A stretch of 29,193 nucleotides of DNA, from NCBI GenBank assembly GCA_964599655.1, contig CAZRGV010000078.1:1-29193 (forward strand). The letters run 5' to 3'. Below the pieces are notes generated by a model. It did not search any database, had not been told where the DNA came from, and saw only the letters and a list, made by a program, of their open reading frames with translations. The position numbers and the translations under genes were made by a program. This document shows, in pieces, positions 17,377 to 25,349 of this stretch. This stretch comes from CAZRGV01 sp964599655. Its GTDB lineage: Bacteria > Planctomycetota > Planctomycetia > Isosphaerales > Isosphaeraceae. Numbering within the stretch: position 1 is the first letter of the stretch; each line of letters opens with the position of its first letter.

Positions 17377-17394
17377 TCGGTTCTTCGGAACCGA
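17377..17394. terminator. UUCG-tetraloop hairpin between convergent genes
   Basis: TCGGTTC-TTCG-GAACCGA is a perfect 7-bp stem with an extra-stable TTCG loop, located 67 bases after the ferritin-like stop and 16 bases before the stop of the convergent gene. No T-tract follows on the plus strand, so terminator function is likely but not certain. Confidence 0.5.
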
Positions 17395-17410
17395 TTGTCC
17401 GTGAAAGGGG

Positions 17411-17773
17411 TTAAATCTCGTCGCCCGCGGCCGTCCGTCGCGGCGACGAGTCACCAGGCCCCGGGAAGGGAATCGTCGCGGGTGGAATGTCGGCTTCGAC
17501 GGCAAGAGCCGGCGCGCTCGAACCCAGAACCGCCTGAAGCTGTTTCCACTGGCGTGGTTCGAGCGTCAATGTCCTCTGATCGAACCAGCCAATCCCTTCG
17601 GCATGGTGCTGGTCGCGCAGGTCGATCACCAGCCGGCCATCCCTGCGCTGGACCAGCGCGACCTGAAGCCGCTGGTGAGGACCGGAACCGGGGAGCGTGG
17701 CCAGAATGGTCTGGACGACCATGGCGGGTCTCGGCGGGGAGTGCAATTGAGATTCAGTATCAACTGAATTCAT
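17411..17773 (-). CDS. Small protein of unknown function
   Basis: 120 residues if begun at the ATG at 17773; another in-frame ATG at 17722 would give 103. Neither has a clear Shine-Dalgarno sequence. The frame is open to 17983, but those codons are basic and proline-rich and overlap the glnA start, so they are left out. The central part has a beta-hairpin look (LQVALVQRRDGRLVIDLRDQ), followed by GIGWFDQRTLTLEPRQWKQL; the tail is proline-rich. No signal peptide, membrane span or known domain is seen. It is divergent from glnA. I do not recognise it. Confidence 0.6.
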   Translation of the reverse strand: MNSVDTESQLHSPPRPAMVVQTILATLPGSGPHQRLQVALVQRRDGRLVIDLRDQHHAEGIGWFDQRTLTLEPRQWKQLQAVLGSSAPALAVEADIPPATIPFPGPGDSSPRRTAAGDEI

Positions 17774-17976
17774 CGTACCAACCGCGATGGCCGGGTCAAT
17801 CCTCTTTTTTCCGGATTTTATTGCGGCAGAGTTCGAGGTCTCGCTCGTCTGGTCGAGGCGGATGGGCTGGTTCGGGGAAGGCCGGTCGGTTAGTTTGGGC
17901 GTTGGAATGGTGCCTGGACCGCGAGGTCGAAGCCAGGGGCCTTCGCGGCGGCGACTGACGAAAGGATACCGACGCG
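17774..17976. promoter_or_regulatory. glnA upstream region
   Basis: 203 bases between divergent genes. I find no convincing sigma70 or sigma54 promoter. A bulged hairpin (arms 17919-17926 CCGCGAGG and 17940-17948 CCTTCGCGG) ends 11 bases before the AAAGGA ribosome-binding site of glnA (17960-17965). Confidence 0.35.
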
Positions 17977-19445
<1,469 letters not shown>

Positions 19446-19506
19446 CGCCGGTGTTGCCGGGAGGGCGGCGAGCCGCCGCGACATCGGCTTGGAATCGCGT
19501 TCAAAA

Positions 19507-20064
19507 TCAATGAACCGATTCGGAGGGAAGGGTGCCCGCGCCTTGCTCGGTGGGGCCGTGATCGAGGTGGGGTTCCGGTCGAAGGGCCAGGAACATCAGG
19601 AGAATCGCGCCGAGGACCAGCATGTTGTCGGCGAAGTTGAAGATGGCGCAGTCGAACCGGACCGAATCGACGTGGAAATGAACGAAGTCGCGAACGTAGC
19701 CGAGCGTCAGCCGGTCGTAGCAGTTGCCGAGCGCCCCGGCCATGATCAGTCCCAGCGCCACGGTCATCCGGGCGTCGGCGGCGCCTCCCTTCCAGAAGAG
19801 CCAGTAGCAGATGGCCAAGCCCGCCAGGACCGAAAGACCCGCGAAGATGAGGCCGCTATTGGGCAGACTCGCGCCGAAGCCCCAGAGGGCCCCACGGTTG
19901 TGGCTCGGATGCAGTTCGAGGATTCCGGAGATGACCGGCCGGATCTCACCCAGGCCAAGCTGGGCGAACACGACCGATTTGGCCCAGAGATCGAACGCGG
20001 CGCCCCCCAGGGCGATGGTCCAGAAGAGCATCCAGCGTTGCCAAGGGACCCGACCGGTCTCCAT
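19507..20064 (-). CDS. lspA: Lipoprotein signal peptidase (signal peptidase II)
   Basis: 185 residues. The start ATG at 20064 shares one base with the TGA stop of the upstream gene (TGATG), implying coupled translation; the open frame to 20154 is a shadow of that gene. Four membrane spans are seen, near residues 12-30, 70-90, 98-115 and 143-162. The family motifs are SHNRGALWGF, GNCYDRLTLGYVRDF and FNFADNMLVLGA. The catalytic dyad is Asp126 (VRDF) and Asp146 (FAD). The enzyme removes signal peptides from prolipoproteins in the cytoplasmic membrane, for example the lipoprotein at 4991-6184. It has a somewhat long charged C-terminal tail. Confidence 0.92.
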   Translation of the reverse strand: METGRVPWQRWMLFWTIALGGAAFDLWAKSVVFAQLGLGEIRPVISGILELHPSHNRGALWGFGASLPNSGLIFAGLSVLAGLAICYWLFWKGGAADARMTVALGLIMAGALGNCYDRLTLGYVRDFVHFHVDSVRFDCAIFNFADNMLVLGAILLMFLALRPEPHLDHGPTEQGAGTLPSESVH

Positions 20065-20447
20065 CAGCGGCTCTCCATCTTCCGGGCGCACTCGATACAG
20101 CGATCGGTGTACGGGAGGGCTTGCAGGCGGGTCTTGCTGATGGGCCCGTTGCACTCCACGCAGACGCCGAAGGTCCCCGCATCGAGCCGGCTCAGCGCCT
20201 CCTCGATCTGCTCCAGGGTCTCTTGCTCGTTCTCGATCAGGCCTAGGGTGAACTCCTGGTCGTAGTTATCCGTGCCGAGGTCGGCCATGTGGACGGGCAT
20301 GTTCGAGAGGTTCCCGACACCCTCGCTTCCCTTGCGGTGAAGCGCCTCGTCCGCCATCTGGTTGAGATCGCCCCGAAGCCTCGCGCGGAGGGTGACCAGC
20401 ATCTTGCGGAACGACTCGAGCTCCTCGGGCTTCAACGCTGTGGCCAT
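20064..20447 (-). CDS. DksA/TraR-family zinc-finger protein
   Basis: 127 residues from the ATG at 20447, with AGGAAA upstream. An N-terminal coiled-coil-like helix (LKPEELESFRKMLVTLRARL to EQETLEQIEEALSRLD) is followed by a C4 zinc finger: Cys96 and Cys99 (CVECNGPIS) and Cys117 and Cys120 (RCIECA). In E. coli DksA binds the secondary channel of RNA polymerase and, with ppGpp, adjusts rRNA and amino-acid promoters. This protein is shorter than E. coli DksA (151), as in many TraR/YocK-type members, so the exact role is open. It has a good promoter and is the first gene of a two-gene operon with lspA, a common gene order in planctomycetes as far as I recall. Confidence 0.88.
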   Translation of the reverse strand: MATALKPEELESFRKMLVTLRARLRGDLNQMADEALHRKGSEGVGNLSNMPVHMADLGTDNYDQEFTLGLIENEQETLEQIEEALSRLDAGTFGVCVECNGPISKTRLQALPYTDRCIECARKMESR

Positions 20448-20492
20448 GGATTTCCTGTCCCGTTCTAGCGGACCGCTCGCGGGAGACGGGGC

Positions 20493-20521
20493 ATGCTAGA
20501 TCCCCCGTTCCGCTCTGTCAA
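20493..20521 (-). promoter_or_regulatory. Promoter of the dksA-like/lspA operon
   Basis: Minus-strand perfect TTGACA (20516-20521), 17-base spacer, TAGCAT (20493-20498, 4 of 6). Transcription would begin near 20486, about 39 bases before the ATG. Confidence 0.6.
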
Positions 20522-20641
20522 TCGGCGTTTTCGGGACAAACCACGGAGTTTGACCCGAAAGATCCAGACTACACTGTTCGGCCCCCCCAAGGCCACCCTC
20601 TTTCAGGCGAATCGTCACCAATCCGATCAGGATGGCCCAAC

Positions 20642-20669
20642 TTGACCTTGCGGGTTCTTCGGGTACTGT
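20642..20669 (+). promoter_or_regulatory. Candidate promoter of the epimerase gene
   Basis: TTGACC (20642-20647), 16-base spacer, TACTGT (20664-20669, 3 of 6). If used, transcription would start near 20676, which favours the ATG at 20719 over the in-frame ATG at 20632. Confidence 0.3.
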
Positions 20670-20718
20670 TGAGCATCAACGACTGATCCGCCTCCCGTGG
20701 CCTCCGAGCGAACGCCCC

Positions 20719-21747
20719 ATGAGCACTCCGAAAACGATCTTCATCACCGGCGGCACCGGACTCGTCGGAAGTCACGCCGTCGAGGAAGCCCTGGCCCGCG
20801 GCCATCGCGTTCGCGCCCTCGTCCGGTCCAGCAGCAACACCCAGTGGCTCGACCGCTGGGGCGTCGAAAAAGTGGTCGGCGACCTCGAAGACGCCGACGC
20901 CCTGCGACAAGGCGTTGAAGGAGTCAACTGGGTCTTCAATTGCGCCGCGAAAGTGGGGGATTGGGGTACCCTGGAGGAGTTCCGCAAGCTCAATGTCGAC
21001 GCCTTGCGTCTGCTGCTGGACGCCGCGAGCGAGGCCGGCGTCGAGCGCCTTGTGCATGTGAGCTCGCTCGGTGTTTATGAAGGGCGGGACCACTACGGAA
21101 CCGACGAGACCACGCCGCCGGCGTCGGACAGCCTGGACGCCTACACTCGCTCGAAGACCGAGGCCGAAGCCCTCGTCTTGAGCTTCGTCAAGGAACGAGG
21201 CTTGCCCGCGGCGATTGTCCGGCCTGGATTTATTTACGGCGAGCGGGATCGGACGGTTCTTCCCAAACTGGTCGGTGCCCTCCGACGCGGACGGTTCGCC
21301 TATTTCGGCTCGGGAAACCAGATCCTCAACTGCATTTACGTCAAGAACCTGGTGCATGGCCTCTTCCTGGCCGCCGAGGTGGACGCGGCGGCCGGGGAGG
21401 TGTTTAACCTCACGGACGGCGCGAAGGTCAGCAAGAAGCAGTTCGTCGGCCGAGTGGCCGAGCTGGCCGGCTTGAAGCCGCCTCGGAGGCGCATTCCGCT
21501 CTGGTTGGCGAGGACGCTCGCCGTCTTGCTGGAACGACGGGCCAAGCGACTCGGCGCCACGGAGCCGCCGCTGGTCAACAAAGCACGCTACAAGTTTCTG
21601 GGCTTGAACCTGGATTACTCGATCGACAAGGCCCGGAGGGTCCTCGGCTACAGCCCGCCGTTTACGACCGAACAGGGCCTGATCGCCGCCATGGCCGACT
21701 TCGAGGCCGGCTCGACCGCGAAACCCGAGGCCGTGGCCGCGCGCTGA
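20719..21747 (+). CDS. NAD(P)-dependent epimerase/dehydrogenase, extended SDR (3-beta-HSD-like)
   Basis: 342 residues from the ATG at 20719, which puts the nucleotide-binding motif TGGTGLVGS about ten residues in, as usual. Further landmarks are NCAAKVGDW, the strand VHVSSLGVYEG, the catalytic pair Tyr142 and Lys146 (YTRSK), and VRPGFIYGERDRTVLPKLV. The NCIYVKNLVHGLFLA stretch and the C-terminal half match the 3-beta-hydroxysteroid dehydrogenase/epimerase branch of extended SDR proteins. The substrate is unknown: sugar nucleotides, sterol-like lipids or beta-hydroxy acids are possible. It stands alone, 174 bases before the DJ-1/PfpI gene. The ribosome-binding site is weak; an earlier in-frame ATG at 20632 is possible. 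Confidence 0.85.
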   Translation: MSTPKTIFITGGTGLVGSHAVEEALARGHRVRALVRSSSNTQWLDRWGVEKVVGDLEDADALRQGVEGVNWVFNCAAKVGDWGTLEEFRKLNVDALRLLLDAASEAGVERLVHVSSLGVYEGRDHYGTDETTPPASDSLDAYTRSKTEAEALVLSFVKERGLPAAIVRPGFIYGERDRTVLPKLVGALRRGRFAYFGSGNQILNCIYVKNLVHGLFLAAEVDAAAGEVFNLTDGAKVSKKQFVGRVAELAGLKPPRRRIPLWLARTLAVLLERRAKRLGATEPPLVNKARYKFLGLNLDYSIDKARRVLGYSPPFTTEQGLIAAMADFEAGSTAKPEAVAAR

Positions 21748-21921
21748 TCGGGGGGCGGTTCGAGGATTCCCTCTCGACCAGTCCCTGGAGTGGCCCAGCG
21801 GTTGCCGGCTTGGTGGAACGGCCGTGTCGCCGACTCGGCCAAACGCCACGTTTCCGCCGTCCGTCGCGGCCCTCAACGTATGCAAATCGAATCCCTCGAT
21901 TGAACCGAAAGGAGTCCCATC

Positions 21922-22458
21922 GTGGTGGATCTCAAAGGCAAGCGCGTCGCGGTCCTGGTCGAGAAGTTCTACGAGGACCTGGAGCTCTGGTATCCGGTCC
22001 TTCGGCTCCGTGAGGCCGGCTGCGACGTCAAGATCGTCGGGCCGAAGGCCGGCGAAACCTATGCGTCGAAGCATGGCTACCCGGCGAAGTCGGACGTGGC
22101 CGCGACCGAGGTCAAGGCCGACGACTTCGACGCCATCGTCATTCCCGGCGGTTACTCGCCCGACCACATGAGGCGGTCGAAGGCGATGGTTGACCTGGTC
22201 ACTCAGGCGGCTCGTCAAGGGAAAGTGCTCGCGGCCATCTGCCACGGACCGTGGATGCTCTGCTCGGCGAAGTGCCTCAAGGGGAGGAAGGTCACAGGCT
22301 TCTTCGCCATCCGCGACGACGTCGAGAACGCCGGCGGAGTCTGGGAAGACGCGGCCTGCGTGCGGGACGGCAACCTCGTCACGAGCCGGACGCCCGACGA
22401 CCTGCCTGCCTTCCTGCAAGGGATCTTCGCCGCGATGGCCGAGGCGAAACCGGCCTGA
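21922..22458 (+). CDS. DJ-1/PfpI family protein (PfpI/YhbO type)
   Basis: 178 residues from the GTG at 21922, eight bases after AAAGGAG (21908-21914). The glutamine-amidotransferase-like fold is clear: RVAVLVEKFYEDLELWYPVL with Glu18, the strand AIVIPGGYSPDHMR, and the nucleophile elbow AAICHGPWML with Cys107-His108. The family includes PfpI-type peptidases and YhbO/DJ-1 proteins reported to act on glyoxal-type damage; catalytic activity of members is debated. Length is close to the family norm (about 170). It converges on the M50 protease gene 54 bases further on. It is most likely a cytoplasmic stress-protection protein. Confidence 0.88.
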   Translation: MVDLKGKRVAVLVEKFYEDLELWYPVLRLREAGCDVKIVGPKAGETYASKHGYPAKSDVAATEVKADDFDAIVIPGGYSPDHMRRSKAMVDLVTQAARQGKVLAAICHGPWMLCSAKCLKGRKVTGFFAIRDDVENAGGVWEDAACVRDGNLVTSRTPDDLPAFLQGIFAAMAEAKPA

Positions 22459-22501
22459 ACCGACCGCGGCGGATCGACAGGTTACGCTCCGGGGTCGCCG
22501 A

Positions 22502-22520
22502 CGCGTTGCGTCTCAACGCG
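22502..22520. repeat. Small hairpin at the 3' end of the M50 protease gene
   Basis: CGCGTT (22502-22507) and AACGCG (22515-22520) enclose a seven-base loop and span the protease stop codon. A weak terminator-like stem for the convergent pair. Confidence 0.3.
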
Positions 22521-23616
22521 CAGCGGCCCCGATCGCCTCTCTGGCCTGCGTCAGGGCGGCCTTGACCATCAGGAACTCGCCGATGTTCTCCAGGGTCAGA
22601 AGGCCGACCGGCTTGCCTCGATCGACCACCTGGAGGCAGGGCGTCTTCCCTTCGCGGAGGGTGGCGACCGCGGTCGCGAGCATGGAATCGGCCTCGACGT
22701 GTCCGATCTCCGGGATGAGGTAATCGGCGACCAGGGCATCCCGACCCGCGCGCGAGAGCCCCGACATCAACGCGTCGCGAGTCAACGCACCGACGATCTG
22801 CCCGCCCCGAACCACGGGAAAGTCCTGCTGCGAGCCGGCCAGGAGCAGGTCGACCGCCGTGCCGAGGGTGTCGGTCGGCTCCAGGGTATAGAAGTCGGTC
22901 AGCATGGCCTCGCGGACCGGCACGTCCTTGAGCTCCAGACGCTCGAGCACCATGACGGCCTCGCTCTGTGCGCCGATCCACACAAAAAGGGCGATCAGGA
23001 TCAAGAATGGGTTCATGTAAAGCCCGATGAACCCGAAGAAGATGGCCATGAGCTGGCCAATAGTCGCGGCGATGCGAGTCGCCTGGCCGTAATCCATCGT
23101 CATGGCGAGCAAGGCGCGCAGGATGCGGCCGCCGTCCATCGGGAAGGCGGGCAAGAGATTGAACCCAAAGAGGAAGGCATTGACCAGCATCAGCCGGCTC
23201 AGGAATCCTCCCTTGAGGAGGATCTGCTGATCGTGTTCAACGATCTGGATGCGAACACCAATGAGGTAGAGCGACGCCACGATGGCGACGTTGACGAGCG
23301 GCCCGGCGATGGCGACCAGGAACTCCTGGATCGGCTTTTCCGGGATACGCTGGAGCCGGGCCACGCCGCCGATGGGCAGGAGGGTAATGTCCGCCGTCGG
23401 CACGCCGAACCGTCGGGCCATCAGGGCATGCCCGAGCTCATGAAGCACGACGCAGCCGAAGATCGAGAGGACGAACCCGACCTCGATCAGGGCGCTCTGC
23501 ATCGGCTTGCCCGCGCTCAGGCCAGCCAGCAAGATCCAGCCGAGCAGGATCAGAAACGTCCAGTGAATGTAAATCGGGATGCCGGCCAGCCGGCCGATTC
23601 TCCAGGACCAGGCCAT
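22513..23616 (-). CDS. Site-2-protease-type zinc metallopeptidase (M50) with CBS domains
   Basis: 367 residues. The ATG at 23616 is seven bases after GAGGGG; a GTG two codons earlier is too close to that site. The first 220 residues are membrane-embedded. The zinc motif HELGH covers His59-His63 and the third ligand is Asp161 in FPMDGGR, both in hydrophobic helices. Other spans lie near 20-32, 42-60, 100-122, 140-158 and 185-215. From about 225 to 345 are two CBS domains (VREAMLTDFYTLEP and VADYLIPEIGHVEAD starts), which usually bind adenine nucleotides. This M50/CBS architecture matches S2P-like intramembrane proteases that cut membrane-bound regulators; no anti-sigma or other substrate gene is adjacent. 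Its leader may be structured (23644-23706). Confidence 0.9.
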   Translation of the reverse strand: MAWSWRIGRLAGIPIYIHWTFLILLGWILLAGLSAGKPMQSALIEVGFVLSIFGCVVLHELGHALMARRFGVPTADITLLPIGGVARLQRIPEKPIQEFLVAIAGPLVNVAIVASLYLIGVRIQIVEHDQQILLKGGFLSRLMLVNAFLFGFNLLPAFPMDGGRILRALLAMTMDYGQATRIAATIGQLMAIFFGFIGLYMNPFLILIALFVWIGAQSEAVMVLERLELKDVPVREAMLTDFYTLEPTDTLGTAVDLLLAGSQQDFPVVRGGQIVGALTRDALMSGLSRAGRDALVADYLIPEIGHVEADSMLATAVATLREGKTPCLQVVDRGKPVGLLTLENIGEFLMVKAALTQAREAIGAAAR

Positions 23617-23643
23617 CGCCACGCCCCTCGACGGTGATCCCCA

Positions 23644-23706
23644 ACGGCCGCGACCGCGGCCGTCGGGCTCTGGGTGGTTCCTCCGGCCCGGAGAAATTCC
23701 GGGCCG
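23644..23706 (-). repeat. Two perfect GC-rich hairpins between xylA and the M50 gene
   Basis: Hairpin 1: ACGGCCGCG (23644-23652), loop AC, CGCGGCCGT (23655-23663). Hairpin 2: CGGCCCGGA (23684-23692), loop GAAAT, TCCGGGCCG (23698-23706). Each is a 9-bp perfect stem. On the minus strand no T-tract follows. They could end the xylA transcript or form a leader of the M50 gene. Confidence 0.55.
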
Positions 23707-23720
23707 TTCGTGCGACTCTC

Positions 23721-23726
23721 ATTGTA
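23721..23726 (-). promoter_or_regulatory. Possible -10 box for the M50 gene
   Basis: Minus-strand TACAAT (5 of 6). No good -35 is found 16-18 bases upstream. If used, both hairpins at 23644-23706 would be transcribed in the leader. Confidence 0.25.
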
Positions 23727-23801
23727 TCGCGCGATCAAGCGGTCGGCTCGTACCGAAAAACCGTCAAGGGCGCGAGCCGATGCAAGACCGCTATCGAATG
23801 C

Positions 23802-25115
23802 TCAGATGAACTCATTAATCAAATTTTCAAGCATTTCCTGCCGGCCGCTGACGTTCTTCTCGGCGTCTCCCTTGGGCAGGATGTAGGCCTCGAGGTCGGC
23901 GAACGAGGCTTCGCCCGACTCGATCATCTGGCCGAGGTCGCTGTCCCAGCTCGCGTAGCGCTGGTTGACGAACTCGGCGAGGCGGCCGTCCTGGCGGATG
24001 GCGTGGGCGATCTTGAGGCCGCGGGCGAAGGCGTCCATGCCGCCGATGTGGGCGTGGAACAGGTCGACCGGCTCGAAGCTCTCGCGCCGGACCTTGGCGT
24101 CAAAATTGACGCCGCCGGTGGTGAATCCGCCCATGTTGAGGATACAGAGCATGCACTGCGTTGTCAAATAAACGTTTGTCGGAAATTGATCAGTGTCCCA
24201 GCCCAGCAGCGGATCGCCCGTGTTGGCGTCGATCGACCCGAGCGCGCCGGCGTCGATCGCCACTTGCATCTCGTGCTGCATCTCGTGGCCGGCGAGCGTG
24301 GCGTGGTTGGTTTCGAGGTTCAGCTTGAAGTGTGGCAGCAGGTCGTAGGCTCGGAGGAAGTTCAGGCAGGCCGCGGCGTCCGAGTCGTACTGGTGCTTGG
24401 TCGGTTCCTTGGGCTTGGGCTCGATGTAGAACTGGCCCTGGAAGCCGATCTTGTGCTTGTAGTCGACGGCCATGTGCAGGAAGCGGGCGAGGTGATCCAC
24501 CTCACGTTTCATGTTGGTATTCAAAAGTGTGGAATAACCTTCGCGTCCGCCCCAGAAGGTGTAGCCCTCGCCCCCGAGTTCGAGGGTCACTTCCAGGGCC
24601 TTTTTGACCTGGGCGCCGGCGAAGGCGAAGGCCTCGACGTTGGGGCTGGTGGCCGCGCCGTGCATGTAGCGCGGATTGGTGAAGAGGTTGGCGGTGCCCC
24701 AGAGCAGCTTGATGCCGGTCCGCTCCTGGGCCTCTTTGAGCCGTTTCGCGACGGCGTCGAGGTTGGCGTTGGTTTCCTTGAGCGTCTTGCCCTCGGGCGC
24801 GACGTCGCGGTCGTGGAACGCGTAGTAGGGGGCTCCGAGCTTTTCCATGAACTCGAAGGCGACGTCGACTTTCTTCAGGGCGTTCTCGAGCGAGCCGCTG
24901 CCGTCGTCCCAGGGGCGCAAGGCGGTTCCGACGCCGAACGGGTCGGACAGGGGATTCGAGAAGGTATGCCAGTAGACGACTGAGAACCGGAGGTGGTCTC
25001 GCATCGTTTTGCCGCCCACCTCCTCGTCGGCGTTGTAGTGCTTGAACTCCAGCGGGTTCTTCGACTTCGGTCCGCCGTACTGGATCTTGGGGACGTTCGG
25101 GAACGCGTCTGCCAT
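23802..25115 (-). CDS. xylA: Xylose isomerase
   Basis: 437 residues from the ATG at 25115, starting MADAFPNVPKIQYGGP; the frame stays open far upstream only as antisense of the neighbouring gene. It interconverts xylose and xylulose (and glucose and fructose) in the cytoplasm using two divalent metals. From memory of the E. coli enzyme, the key residues fall at the same numbers: His101 and Asp104 (FHDRD), Glu232 and Lys234 (IEPKPKEP), Glu268 and His271 (LETNHATLAGHE), Asp296, Asp307, Asp309 and Asp339. WGGREGYSTLLNT is also intact, so it is almost surely active. No xylulokinase or xylose transporter lies beside it. It has its own candidate promoter and is divergent from the heme-binding protein gene. 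Confidence 0.95.
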   Translation of the reverse strand: MADAFPNVPKIQYGGPKSKNPLEFKHYNADEEVGGKTMRDHLRFSVVYWHTFSNPLSDPFGVGTALRPWDDGSGSLENALKKVDVAFEFMEKLGAPYYAFHDRDVAPEGKTLKETNANLDAVAKRLKEAQERTGIKLLWGTANLFTNPRYMHGAATSPNVEAFAFAGAQVKKALEVTLELGGEGYTFWGGREGYSTLLNTNMKREVDHLARFLHMAVDYKHKIGFQGQFYIEPKPKEPTKHQYDSDAAACLNFLRAYDLLPHFKLNLETNHATLAGHEMQHEMQVAIDAGALGSIDANTGDPLLGWDTDQFPTNVYLTTQCMLCILNMGGFTTGGVNFDAKVRRESFEPVDLFHAHIGGMDAFARGLKIAHAIRQDGRLAEFVNQRYASWDSDLGQMIESGEASFADLEAYILPKGDAEKNVSGRQEMLENLINEFI

Positions 25116-25171
25116 GTCAGGATCTCGCCCGGTCGGGAGGCACGGGGATGGGTCTGGGAGTGAAAGCCGAT

Positions 25172-25200
25172 AGTTTAAATCCGCCCAGGCCAATGGACAA
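25172..25200 (-). promoter_or_regulatory. Candidate xylA promoter
   Basis: Minus-strand TTGTCC (25195-25200), 17-base spacer, TAAACT (25172-25177); each box 4 of 6. The leader would be about 50 bases. For the divergent gene a TAAAAT (25248-25253) could be a -10, but it lacks a good -35. Confidence 0.4.
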
Positions 25201-25349
25201 CCCTCCAGCGCGGACGACGGCCTATACCGGACGTCGCGTTTCGCGGCTAAAATGAGTCGCTCGACCGTCCCCAGGCGAGTCGGACCGATTCCGAGGGTTT
25301 CTCCGCCCGAGACCTTGAGCTGACAGGGCTCTTCGCGAGGTATGCGCCG

